A model generated the notes under the pieces. The model ran no database searches. It was not told the DNA's origin and saw only the letters and a program-made list of their open reading frames with translations. From Acidobacteriota bacterium (GTDB lineage: Bacteria; Acidobacteriota; UBA890; WLXD01), in contig JACZXM010000018.1 in the NCBI GenBank assembly GCA_022571615.1, positions 1 to 15,779 on the forward strand: a stretch of 15,779 bases of DNA, given 5' to 3'. This document shows, piece after piece, positions 1 through 7,752 of the stretch (position 1 is the first letter of the stretch; each line of letters opens with the position of its first letter). Made by a program: the position numbers and the translations under genes.

Positions 1-150
1 TCACCGGCGCCTGCCACCACCCCAGCTCGGTCGCGGACTGCCAAGGTCCCTTAGTCGGAGCACGGAATCTCCCCAGTCACCCGCTGTCTCCCAACCCCAC
101 CGTAGGTGCTGCGTTCCCTCCGCTTCATCCGAAGGTGGTCCCGGGTGCGG

Positions 151-166
151 TGTTTCACGTGGAACG
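151..166. promoter_or_regulatory. parS: parS centromere-like site
   Basis: The sequence TGTTTCACGTGGAACG matches the bacterial parS palindrome TGTTTCACGTGAAACA at 14 of 16 positions, and at 15 of 16 if the two variable positions are allowed. The CACGTG core and both TTTC/GAAC arms are intact except for the last base. It lies just beyond the 3' end of rsmG and about 4.7 kb from the DnaA-box cluster, which is where parS sites are expected. ParB normally loads here to organise origin segregation. In many genomes parA and parB follow rsmG, so they may lie just left of this window (inference). I see no gene in the rest of 1-179. Confidence 0.85.
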
Positions 167-179
167 CTCGGCTTTAGGT

Positions 180-887
180 CTACTCCCCGGGCAACTCCAG
201 CGACACGAGAAAGCCGCGATCCAGGTGCGGTAGCGGCAGCGTGCGCCGTACCTGCCATCCCGCCGCGACCGCGCCGCGCCAGTCTTCATCCATCGTCGGC
301 GCACCAGGGCGTGGCACGACCAGGTTTCTCCGCAGGCTGCGCAACGTCTGCTCGCCGGTAAAGAGCAGGCCCCGCCCCCCGGGGGCCATCACTTCTGCTG
401 CCTGGCCCAGCAAGGCTCCCCAGCCGCTAGTCCAGGCGCGCGCCAGTAGCACGTGCACCGGCGCGACGATCTCCTTCGCCGCGATCAACTCATCGAAACG
501 ACCGGCGGCAATGTGAACTCCCTCGAGCTCGAGAACATCGACGACCTCTCGAAGAAAGGTCGCTTTGCGGCCGTTCGCCTCCACCAACGTGACCTCTCGC
601 TCTGGGTCGAGGATCTTGATCGCGACCCCGGGGCACCCGACCCCCGAGCCAGCGTCGAGCACCCGCGGGCCGGCTCCGGCCAGGTACGGGACCGCTGCCG
701 CCGGCTCAACGAAGTGTCGAAGGATCGCCGTTGGTCGGTCCTTGATCGATGTCAGGCTGACCACCTGGTTCCACCGCTCGATCAGCTCCAGGTAGCGCGC
801 GAACTGCGTTGCTTGGTGCTCGCTCACAACGACGCGTTGGCGGGCGAAGGCGCTTCCGATCGCGCTGGCGAGCGGATGGTCCTGCAC
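180..887 (-). CDS. rsmG: 16S rRNA (guanine-N7) methyltransferase RsmG (GidB)
   Basis: This 235-residue protein is the family's usual size. RsmG methylates the N7 of G527 (E. coli numbering) in 16S rRNA, using S-adenosylmethionine, in the cytoplasm; its loss is known to give low-level streptomycin resistance. The N-terminal NQVVSLTSI stretch (about residues 40-48) corresponds to the family N-LT motif. The SAM-binding loop is VLDAGSGVGCPGVAI (about 95-109), followed by the acidic strand end VTLVEANGRKATFL (about 119-132). The conserved RA pair is at LLARAW. The segment usually reading H-x-x-DSL is HFVEPAA here, a mild variant. The start is GTG, and no strong ribosome-binding site is visible. 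It begins 15 bases after the jag stop and is the last gene of the left operon, next to parS. mnmE and mnmG, common neighbours, are absent. Confidence 0.95.
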   Translation of the reverse strand: MQDHPLASAIGSAFARQRVVVSEHQATQFARYLELIERWNQVVSLTSIKDRPTAILRHFVEPAAAVPYLAGAGPRVLDAGSGVGCPGVAIKILDPEREVTLVEANGRKATFLREVVDVLELEGVHIAAGRFDELIAAKEIVAPVHVLLARAWTSGWGALLGQAAEVMAPGGRGLLFTGEQTLRSLRRNLVVPRPGAPTMDEDWRGAVAAGWQVRRTLPLPHLDRGFLVSLELPGE

Positions 888-902
888 TGGCTTGTTCCGT
901 CG

Positions 903-1883
903 CTACCGGCGTCCGCGCCGCGTCGGAATAATGCTGACGGCCTTCATGAAACCCGTGCCCCGGCTCCGGGTCGTAACCTGCGCATCGTCGGCCAGGGTTA
1001 GGTGAACGATGCGGCGCTCGTAGGGGTTGAGCGGCTGCGTCTCCTGTTCTGTCCCGGTCTCCTTGGCCTGGTGCGAAACCTGGTACGCCAGGTCGCGGAT
1101 CTCATCCTCGTGCCGCGCACGGAAATCGCCCGCATCAACGTGGATCTTCTTGGGGTCGGCGCCGGCACGGTGCCTGAAGGCATGGTTGAGGATGAGCTCC
1201 AGAGCCGACAGGCCGCGCCCGCGACCCTCCACCAGGTACTGGTTGTCGTCACCGCTGATCGCTATCAGCAGGGCATCACCATCAACGCGGGCCTCGGCAA
1301 CGCAATCGAACTCCATTGCGCCGAAGATGCTGTTGAGCAGAGCTACGGCGGCACCTTCGAGGTTGTCTGCGGCCTCTTCCTCGGCGGCGGCCGCTGCGCT
1401 CCCGGCGCCGGGTTCGACGCCTTCCTCGCCCGCGGCGGGCGGGTACGCTGCAAGCTCGCCCTTTGGAGTAGGCGGCGGGCCCGACACGGGCTCCTGCTCC
1501 GGCGCAGCATCGGCAGCGCCAGGTTCCGCCCTCTCGGCTGGCAGCTCCGGGGTAGGCTCGAAGAACGAGCCAACGGAAGTGGCACTGTCAACACCGTCCT
1601 CCGCCGCCACCGGCAGCTCCGGCGGTGGTTGTGCCGTTTCCGTCGCCTCGTCGTCGCCGTCCCCCGGTTCCTCCCGCGACGCACGCGGCGTTAGGGGCAC
1701 GCTTTCCTCGCCGCTGGGCACCCATGCACGCACACACACCGCCGGGTCCCCCAGACCCCAAAAATCGCCGCTCTTTTCGCCGGCCGGTTCGTGCTCCAGT
1801 TCCTCGATCGCGACCCCCAGCTCCTCAGCCGCTTTCTGCAGCGCCTCCTCGACCGTCTTTCCCTCGAAAACCTGTCCCCTCAT
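903..1883 (-). CDS. jag: Jag/KhpB-type RNA-binding protein (Jag-N, KH, R3H domains)
   Basis: The 326 residues fall into three parts. Residues 1-54 are a Jag-N domain ([15 protein letters not shown] at the start; the usual G-F-L-G turn reads GDFWGLG). Residues about 56-175 are a long linker very rich in Pro, Glu and Ala, probably disordered. Residues about 176-320 hold a KH-II domain and an R3H domain, with the signature PLNPYERRIVHL at 284-295. Jag/KhpB proteins bind RNA in the cytoplasm; they are linked to cell division and envelope control in Firmicutes, but the role in this kind of organism is not known. The ATG overlaps the yidC stop in ATGA, so translation is probably coupled to the insertase. 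The family usually has about 200-250 residues, and the excess is the acidic linker. Confidence 0.93.
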   Translation of the reverse strand: MRGQVFEGKTVEEALQKAAEELGVAIEELEHEPAGEKSGDFWGLGDPAVCVRAWVPSGEESVPLTPRASREEPGDGDDEATETAQPPPELPVAAEDGVDSATSVGSFFEPTPELPAERAEPGAADAAPEQEPVSGPPPTPKGELAAYPPAAGEEGVEPGAGSAAAAAEEEAADNLEGAAVALLNSIFGAMEFDCVAEARVDGDALLIAISGDDNQYLVEGRGRGLSALELILNHAFRHRAGADPKKIHVDAGDFRARHEDEIRDLAYQVSHQAKETGTEQETQPLNPYERRIVHLTLADDAQVTTRSRGTGFMKAVSIIPTRRGRR

Positions 1884-3622
1884 CGCTTCTTGCCTCGCTT
1901 GCCTCTCTGGCCTTTCTTGCTCTGTTTGTGGGCCTTTGTTGACGTGCTGTCCTGCTCGATCTTGCGATTGATATAGACCTGCTGCGCGATACCGAGCAGG
2001 TTGTTCACCAGCCAGTACAGAACCAGCCCGCTTGGGACCTTGAGAAACATGAACGTGAACATCACCGGCATCATTCGCATGACGCTTGCCTGCCCCGGAT
2101 TCGCGCTAGCCACTGGTGTCATGCGCTGCTGGACGAACATCGAGGCGCCCATGGTCAAGGGCAACACATAATATGGATCGTACCGCGACAGGTCGTGGAG
2201 CCAGAGCGCGAACGGCGCGGCGCGGAGCTCGATGGAGATCGACAGAAGACGATAGAACGCGAACAGGATCGGCATCTGCGCCAACATGGGAAGACAGCCG
2301 CCAAGCGGCGAGACTCCCTCACGCTTGTACAGCCCCATGATCTCCTCGTTCATCTTCTGCCGCTTCTCGGCCTCCTTGGCGCCCTTGTACTTGGCGCGAA
2401 TCGCCGCCATCTGCGGCTGCAAACTCTGCGTCTTGCGCATCGACACCATCGACTTGTGGTTGAGCGGCAAGAACACCAGTCGCAGCAGGACGGTCAGCAG
2501 GATAATCGCCACCCCGTAGTTACCGACGAACGCGTAGATCCAGTTCAACAACACGAGCAGGGGCCGCACGATGATGCCGAGCCAGCCGAAATCGATCACG
2601 CGATGCAGATCGTAACCCTGTTGTTTCAGGTAGTCGTATTTCTTCGGCCCCAGATACAGAGGCAGTTCGATGCCGTCTCGCGGCACCCGCAGCGCGACCG
2701 ACACCGTTTCTAGGGCCTGCGGCGCCTCGTCTTCGGGCCCCGCGGCGGCCGGCAGCTCGACCCGAGAGATCTCCAGGTCCGCCGGGCGGTCCAGGAGAAA
2801 AGCAGCGAGAAAATAGTTGCTCTCAATCCCAGCCCAACGCGCCGGGCCGCTCAGTGCGACGCGTTGCTCGAGATCGCCAGGTTCCCACTTGTCGAGGTCT
2901 TCGTTCCGCAGCAACACGCCGCCGTCCGACAGAAAAAAGTTGCGCGAGCCTTGCACCGAGGGATCTAGCCCGGCGCCGGTGCTCACGTACACCGGTAGCC
3001 CCGCCGGTGCCGTCGCTGAGACGCGCAGCAGAATCTGATTGCCGTCGACAGGAAAGAGGAGGGTTTTTTCTACGAACCAGCCGGCGCCGTCGGCCCATCG
3101 CAGCGATACCTCCACCGGCGCCGCCGCAGTCGGCACGCGCTCGTCGCCCAGGCCCGATCCGCCTCGAACCTCGAGCACGAACAGGGCCTCGTTTGGAACC
3201 GCCGCTGCCGCCGGGGAAGAGGGGGTTGCGAGCCCCAGCGGCAAGATCCCGGCTGCCAATGCCTGCGGGTTAACCAGGTCCAGGATCTCGCCACCTTCGG
3301 TGGAGTACCCCGGCAGCACGAAGCTCTCGATCCTGCCACCAACGTTCGTGATCCGCGCCACGTACTCCGCTGCACGCACCGTGACTCGCTGCGCGGTCTC
3401 GGCGCCGACAGCGGACACCCGGACCGTGGGCAATACTGCCCCGCTTGGTGCGGGTTGCGCTTCCGGCATCGGCACCGGCGCTGGTTGCGGCCCCGGCGGC
3501 GGCGGCGGCAGCTGTGCCGGGGCCGGCACGAAGAAGTACTGGTAGAGCGTCAGCGCCAGCATTGACAGGATGATGGCGAGCAGCGCCCGCATCTCCATGC
3601 GTGGTGGGTTGTTATCAAGCAT
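1880..3622 (-). CDS. yidC: Membrane protein insertase YidC
   Basis: YidC inserts and folds inner-membrane proteins, alone or with SecYEG. This 580-residue protein has the Gram-negative layout. TM1 is at about residues 11-31, followed by a Pro-rich linker (33-58) and a beta-rich periplasmic P1 domain (about 60-345). The conserved insertase core (about 355-555) holds the remaining membrane helices. Arg381 in the TM2 motif [11 protein letters not shown] corresponds to the essential groove arginine (E. coli R366). The cytoplasmic loop contains [14 protein letters not shown], and the next helix starts at [13 protein letters not shown]. The C-terminus is a strongly basic tail (about 553-580) that could contact ribosomes. 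The annotated ATG overlaps the yidD stop by 8 bases. A start at Met9 ([12 protein letters not shown]) would fit typical YidC N-termini better. Neither start has a clear ribosome-binding site, so translation is probably coupled. Confidence 0.97.
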   Translation of the reverse strand: MLDNNPPRMEMRALLAIILSMLALTLYQYFFVPAPAQLPPPPPGPQPAPVPMPEAQPAPSGAVLPTVRVSAVGAETAQRVTVRAAEYVARITNVGGRIESFVLPGYSTEGGEILDLVNPQALAAGILPLGLATPSSPAAAAVPNEALFVLEVRGGSGLGDERVPTAAAPVEVSLRWADGAGWFVEKTLLFPVDGNQILLRVSATAPAGLPVYVSTGAGLDPSVQGSRNFFLSDGGVLLRNEDLDKWEPGDLEQRVALSGPARWAGIESNYFLAAFLLDRPADLEISRVELPAAAGPEDEAPQALETVSVALRVPRDGIELPLYLGPKKYDYLKQQGYDLHRVIDFGWLGIIVRPLLVLLNWIYAFVGNYGVAIILLTVLLRLVFLPLNHKSMVSMRKTQSLQPQMAAIRAKYKGAKEAEKRQKMNEEIMGLYKREGVSPLGGCLPMLAQMPILFAFYRLLSISIELRAAPFALWLHDLSRYDPYYVLPLTMGASMFVQQRMTPVASANPGQASVMRMMPVMFTFMFLKVPSGLVLYWLVNNLLGIAQQVYINRKIEQDSTSTKAHKQSKKGQRGKRGKKR

Positions 3623-3839
3623 TCTTGGGAGGCACCGGGTCCAGGCCTGCGGAGCCGAATGGCTGACAGCGCAGAATTCGCTTCAGGGCAAGCCAACCGC
3701 CTTGGGCCGCCCCGTGGCTAGCAATCGCCTCGCGTGCATACACCGAACACGTCGGGTGGAACCGACATTGGCCGCCGAGAACCGGCGACAACAGCAGTTG
3801 GTATCCGTGGAGCACTAAGGCCATTGCCCGCGCCATCAT
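3615..3839 (-). CDS. yidD: Membrane protein insertion efficiency factor YidD
   Basis: At 74 residues this is a typical small YidD. All family marks are visible: [20 protein letters not shown] (residues 13-32) with its two cysteines, the HG pair at 42-43, and the [14 protein letters not shown] block near the end with a third cysteine. YidD is a membrane-associated protein that helps YidC-dependent insertion. Its ATG overlaps the rnpA stop in ATGA, and its stop overlaps yidC by 8 bases, so the three genes are almost certainly translated as a coupled set. A second Met directly follows the first and could equally be the start. Confidence 0.95.
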   Translation of the reverse strand: MMARAMALVLHGYQLLLSPVLGGQCRFHPTCSVYAREAIASHGAAQGGWLALKRILRCQPFGSAGLDPVPPKNA

Positions 3840-4279
3840 GGAGTCGCCGCCACGGCCCGCGCGGCCGCTTGCTGTAGCAGGACCCGGATTTCTTCCGGGG
3901 CGAGCGAAAGCAGCGGCGCCCGCGCCACCACGACGAAATCGTAGCCCCGCGGCAGCTTCTCGTACTCCCGGCGGAACGCTTCTCGAACCGTGCGCTTGGC
4001 CCGGTTGCGCACAACCGCGTTGCCCAGTTTCTTCGTCGCCGTAACTCCTAACCGGCTGGACCCGACCTCGTTGCTCCGGGCGAACAAGACAAACGGCTGC
4101 AACACTACTTTCCTGCCCTCGGTATAGGCGCGCTTGAACTCCGACCTCTTGCGTATTCTTCGGTTCCGCGGAAGGCCCTGCCGCGTTTCACACGCGGACC
4201 CCGGGGGCTTTCGCAGCGCAGCCTCAGTCCGCGGCCACGCGCTTGCGGCCCTTGGCTCGGCGCCGCCGAATGAGGGCAC
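3836..4279 (-). CDS. rnpA: Ribonuclease P protein component (extended N-terminus, overlaps rpmH)
   Basis: RnpA is the protein subunit of RNase P, which helps the catalytic RNA mature tRNA 5' ends. The core begins near residue 36 with [20 protein letters not shown] and includes the conserved basic helix [21 protein letters not shown] (about 83-103), the family's RNR signature. The oddity is the start. Between the core and residue 1 there is no in-frame ATG, GTG or TTG, so the only standard start is the GTG at 4277-4279. That adds about 35 residues and overlaps the rpmH coding region by 56 bases. A non-standard start (for example CTG at 4214-4216) is the alternative. No good ribosome-binding site is seen at the GTG. 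The stop overlaps the yidD ATG. Identity is certain; the start is not. Confidence 0.93.
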   Translation of the reverse strand: MPSFGGAEPRAASAWPRTEAALRKPPGSACETRQGLPRNRRIRKRSEFKRAYTEGRKVVLQPFVLFARSNEVGSSRLGVTATKKLGNAVVRNRAKRTVREAFRREYEKLPRGYDFVVVARAPLLSLAPEEIRVLLQQAAARAVAATP

Positions 4280-4361
4280 GCCCCGACCGGGTTCGCATGC
4301 GGGCGCGGAATCCGTGGACCTTCCGGCGGTGGCGGCGGTTGGGTTGAAATGTTCGCTTCAT
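4224..4361 (-). CDS. rpmH: 50S ribosomal protein L34
   Basis: This is a complete 45-residue L34. It starts [18 protein letters not shown] and ends [14 protein letters not shown], matching the family throughout (MKRTFQPS-N, the GFRARM turn and the basic tail). L34 is a small, very basic protein of the large subunit. The ATG at 4359-4361 was chosen because the family always starts at MKRT; the 32 codons open upstream are not family-like. There is no clear ribosome-binding site. It is the first gene of the left operon, and its 3' part is overlapped by the only standard start of rnpA. Confidence 0.97.
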   Translation of the reverse strand: MKRTFQPNRRHRRKVHGFRARMRTRSGRALIRRRRAKGRKRVAAD

Positions 4362-4481
4362 GGTCTTGTCGAAGAGGTTGCGGGCCGCGCGACGCCCTGT
4401 GGTCTGACCTGGGGAGGTTTGCGCGCGGCGCTCGTACGGGGCCGCCGAATCGGGCAACCCCTATGCTCCCGCAAGAGGCTG

Positions 4482-4510
4482 ACGGTACCTGCTCGCGTCC
4501 TCCGCGTCAA
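4482..4510 (-). promoter_or_regulatory. Possible sigma70 promoter for the rpmH operon
   Basis: On the minus strand TTGACG (4505-4510) matches the -35 consensus at 5 of 6 bases. A 17-base spacer follows, then TACCGT (4482-4487), a poor -10 match at 3 of 6. It would give a leader of roughly 115 bases before rpmH. The placement is sensible but the -10 box is weak, so this is only a candidate. Confidence 0.25.
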
Positions 4511-4652
4511 CCGCGCGCCCCTCGCCGCCAGGCAGTGCACGCGCGTGGTGCCGCGCCTTCCTCGCCGAACAAGAACGGCCCCGGCTACTGCCAACTTCTT
4601 GGCGCGCAGGCCTCCTGCCCCGCCGCAGGGCGCGCGGTTGGTCTGAAAGGTC

Positions 4653-4722
4653 CTGTTTGTTTCTCTCATTGTTGTTTGTTTTCGTTTTGTTTTGTTGTGT
4701 ATTTTGTTTGTTTTTGTTCCTT
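4653..4722. repeat. T/G-rich low-complexity tract in oriC (possible unwinding element)
   Basis: About 70 bases on the plus strand consist almost only of T and G, built from irregular TTTG and TTTTG units, with very few C and A. It contrasts sharply with the GC-rich DNA on both sides. It could be an easily melted element, an A-rich UP element for leftward transcription, or a simple slippage tract. The function is unproven. Confidence 0.6.
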
Positions 4723-4732
4723 CCGCCGCCTG

Positions 4733-4762
4733 TTGTACGGGGCGGATTTCTCGTGTTATAGT
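4733..4762 (+). promoter_or_regulatory. Probable sigma70 promoter of dnaA (extended -10)
   Basis: TTGTAC (4733-4738) is followed after 18 bases by TATAGT (4757-4762), which is 5 of 6 to the -10 consensus. It is preceded by TGT, making an extended -10 (TGTTATAGT). The expected transcript start near 4769 leaves a leader of about 190 bases that runs through the DnaA-box triplet. Binding of DnaA there could repress its own gene, as is known for dnaA in many bacteria. Confidence 0.55.
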
Positions 4763-4852
4763 CCGAAACGCTCGTGGCGCGTCCCGGTGCCTCCTACAGA
4801 CGCGCTGCTTGGCGTCGTGGCGTAACTGCCGCTGACCGCTACTGATTTCTTG

Positions 4853-4884
4853 TTTTTCACAGCTGTGGATAAGCTTGTGAAAAA
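4853..4884. promoter_or_regulatory. Cluster of three DnaA boxes
   Basis: Three 9-base boxes are packed into 32 bases. TTTTTCACA (4853-4861, plus) is followed by TGTGGATAA (4864-4872), a perfect consensus box on the minus strand, and TGTGAAAAA (4876-4884), again a minus-strand box. The two outer boxes fit TTWTNCACA and are reverse complements of each other, so the block is almost symmetric around the perfect box. Spacers are 2 and 3 bases. It lies 77 bases before the dnaA start and inside its predicted leader, so it may serve both initiation and dnaA autoregulation. Confidence 0.85.
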
Positions 4885-4961
4885 GGAGGAAGTTAGCGTC
4901 GGCTTGTTTGGTGTTCAGGGCGTGCTTGGCTGCGGCGCCCTCGAGACCGGACTGACTGTAT

Positions 4962-6305
<1,344 letters not shown>

Positions 6306-6314
6306 CTTCTCGTC

Positions 6315-6323
6315 TTTTACACA
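6315..6323 (+). promoter_or_regulatory. DnaA box downstream of dnaA
   Basis: TTTTACACA fits the relaxed DnaA-box consensus TTWTNCACA. It begins 9 bases after the dnaA stop, in the dnaA-dnaN interval that also carries the (CTA)6 tract. It may be part of the downstream half of a split origin. Confidence 0.6.
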
Positions 6324-6428
6324 GTGGTGTTCAGCGTCGGGCTGTTAGCGTTCAGTGGGGATCGCGTTCACTGTCGATATACACGACCCTTGCCGCTGCC
6401 GGTACACTGAGCAAAGCAGCCATAATCC

Positions 6429-6441
6429 GGTGCCAGGCACC
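6429..6441. repeat. Short perfect palindrome GGTGCC-A-GGCACC
   Basis: Six-base arms around a single base, extended by one more pair (C6428/G6442), form a 15-base near-perfect palindrome between the downstream DnaA box and the (CTA)6 tract. It could be a protein-binding site, a REP-like unit or a small hairpin. No T-run follows, so it is not a normal terminator. Confidence 0.5.
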
Positions 6442-6462
6442 GCTGTGCCAGTGTTTTGCAAG

Positions 6463-6515
6463 CTTTCCACGCTACTACTACTACTACTAACTAAGAACAG
6501 AAAATTATTGTAGGA
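6463..6515. promoter_or_regulatory. oriC: Candidate DnaA-trio / basal unwinding element with (CTA)6 tract
   Basis: A degenerate DnaA box, CTTTCCACG (6463-6471; 7 of 9 to TTWTNCACA), is followed without a gap by six perfect CTA triplets (6472-6489). Then comes AT-rich DNA (about 6490-6511). On the lower strand the triplets read 3'-GAT-5', which is the DnaA-trio motif that guides DnaA onto single-stranded DNA in Bacillus subtilis, where it also lies between dnaA and dnaN. Box, triplets and AT-rich DNA are in the same order as there. The function is inferred from this arrangement; a chance microsatellite is the alternative. Confidence 0.6.
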
Positions 6516-6525
6516 GCACTCGGAG

Positions 6526-7632
6526 ATGAAGTTCCTCGTCCAACGGGACGACCTGGAGAACGAATTGCAGTTTCTGCAGGGAATCGCCGAAAAGAAAAAA
6601 ACGATTCCCATTCTCTCGAACATCCTCTTGTCCGCGGAGGCAGCTGGTCTTTCCCTGGCGGCGACGGACCTAGAAGTCAGTCTGACGACCAGCTGTCATG
6701 CAACGTCTGTCACGCAAGGATCCGTATCCGTCAGCGCGAAGAAACTGTTCGAGATCGTTCGGTCGCTGCCTGGCGGCGAGATTGAGATGATCTCCGATAC
6801 GGGAGAGTGGTTGGAGATCCGCGCGGGTGAGGTGTTCTTCCGCCTAGTGGGGCTTCCGGTGTCCGATTTTCCCGAGGTGCCGACGAACGATTTTTCCGGC
6901 GCCGTGGAGATTCCCCACGCGCTGTTCCGCGAGCTGATTCGCAGGACGCTGTTCGCCGTAACGAAGGAAGATGTGCGCTATTCACTCAACGGTGTGCTGC
7001 TAGAGATCGGGGCCGGAAAGGTGCGCATGGTCGCCACCGATGCGCATCGACTGTCTCTGGTCGAGAAGGACTCTGCCGAGCTGGGCACGCAGACCGAGGT
7101 GCGGGCGATCATCCCAAAGAAGGCGCTGGCAGAGCTGCGGGACCTGGTGGACGCGGAGAAAATGCTGTTCGCACAAGACGAGCACCACCTCTACTTTCAG
7201 GTGGCGCACCGGGTCCTGTCGACGCGCGTGATCGAAGGGCAGTTCCCGGCTTACGAGAAGGTTGTGCCCCAAGGTAATCCGGCCGTGGTCCTGTTCTCTG
7301 TCGAGACAATGAGCGCCGCGATACGGCGCGTCAGTCTGCTGGCCAGTGAACGCTCCCGTGCGGTGAAGTTCACCTTCGAGAACGGCACCGCCACGATTAC
7401 TTCGAGCAACCCAGAGATGGGAGAAGCGAGAGAAACGATCCCGGTGCAGTACGAGGGGGAACAGCTAAACGTAAGCTTCAATGCGCAGTATGTTCTGGAC
7501 TTTCTGGCGGTGGTGGCGGAAGGGGAAGTTGAGTTTCATCTCAGGGACGATTCGAGCCAGGGATTACTGGTTCCGAAGGAGGCCCAGGACGACCTCTCGT
7601 ACCGGTACGTCATAATGCCGATGCGCCTCTGA
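6526..7632 (+). CDS. dnaN: DNA polymerase III sliding clamp (beta subunit) DnaN
   Basis: DnaN forms the ring-shaped dimer that holds DNA polymerase III and repair enzymes on DNA. The 368 residues match the family length, with three similar clamp domains (about 1-120, 125-245 and 250-368). The start MKFLVQRDDLENELQFLQGI, the stretch KKKTIPILSNILL and TDLEVSL in domain 1, ATDAHRLSL in domain 2 and the conserved C-terminus YRYVIMPMRL, which lines the partner-binding pocket, are all present. A ribosome-binding site TAGGAG (6511-6516) sits 9 bases before the ATG, better than any other gene on this arm. It follows dnaA after 220 bases that contain origin-like DNA. recF, the usual next gene, is absent. 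Confidence 0.98.
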   Translation: MKFLVQRDDLENELQFLQGIAEKKKTIPILSNILLSAEAAGLSLAATDLEVSLTTSCHATSVTQGSVSVSAKKLFEIVRSLPGGEIEMISDTGEWLEIRAGEVFFRLVGLPVSDFPEVPTNDFSGAVEIPHALFRELIRRTLFAVTKEDVRYSLNGVLLEIGAGKVRMVATDAHRLSLVEKDSAELGTQTEVRAIIPKKALAELRDLVDAEKMLFAQDEHHLYFQVAHRVLSTRVIEGQFPAYEKVVPQGNPAVVLFSVETMSAAIRRVSLLASERSRAVKFTFENGTATITSSNPEMGEARETIPVQYEGEQLNVSFNAQYVLDFLAVVAEGEVEFHLRDDSSQGLLVPKEAQDDLSYRYVIMPMRL

Positions 7633-7687
7633 GATGGACCAATAAAACCCTTATTATCAGAGAGATACAGGCTTTTTCTGGGGGTTT

Positions 7688-7715
7688 CTGCGGCTAGAAA
7701 AGCAGCCCGCCGCAG
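7688..7715. promoter_or_regulatory. Inverted repeat around the gyrB -35 box (possible operator)
   Basis: CTGCGGC (7688-7694) and GCCGCAG (7709-7715) are perfect 7-base arms 14 bases apart. The -35 hexamer TAGAAA lies in the loop and the right arm fills the promoter spacer, so a protein bound here would cover the promoter. It has no T-run, so it is not a typical terminator for dnaN. Confidence 0.45.
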
Positions 7716-7723
7716 GATATAAT
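7695..7723 (+). promoter_or_regulatory. Probable sigma70 promoter of gyrB-gyrA
   Basis: TAGAAA (7695-7700; 4 of 6 to the -35 consensus), a 17-base spacer, and a perfect TATAAT (7718-7723). It is the only consensus -10 box that I noticed in the window. Transcription would start near 7730 and give a leader of about 200 bases. Bacterial gyrase promoters often respond to supercoiling; whether this one does cannot be read from the sequence. Confidence 0.7.
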
Positions 7724-7752
7724 ACCGGTAGTGACGACTACGGTGAATTCCA

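Larger units (their letters stand above)
4362..4961. other. oriC: oriC, upstream part (rpmH-dnaA intergenic region)
   Basis: This 600-base non-coding stretch lies between the divergent rpmH operon and dnaA, the classic place for oriC. Its left half (4362-4650) is GC-rich with no clear signals apart from a weak minus-strand promoter. The middle (4653-4722) is a T/G low-complexity tract. The right half holds a dnaA promoter and three packed DnaA boxes (4853-4884). The DNA strands diverge in coding direction here, as expected for a replication start. A long open frame on the minus strand across 4358-5296 covers the origin and the 5' part of dnaA and looks spurious. Origin function is inferred from gene order and boxes. 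Confidence 0.85.

Noticed and set aside
1..258. 85-codon open frame on the minus strand at the left edge
   Set aside because: It overlaps the 3' end of rsmG in another frame, covers parS, and its Pro/Gly/Arg-rich product looks like random GC-rich translation.
430..455. CACGTG core inside rsmG as a second parS
   Set aside because: Only the six-base core matches; the outer GTTTC/GAAAC arms are missing.
1027..1971. 314-codon plus-strand frame opposite jag
   Set aside because: Ser/Ala/Arg-rich shadow of jag on the other strand, without family motifs or a start context.
7640..7705. Possible intrinsic terminator after dnaN
   Set aside because: The AATAA/TTATT pair is only a 5-base AT stem and the GCTTTTTCT/AGAAAAGC pairing needs a bulge; neither has a GC-rich stem followed by a T-run.
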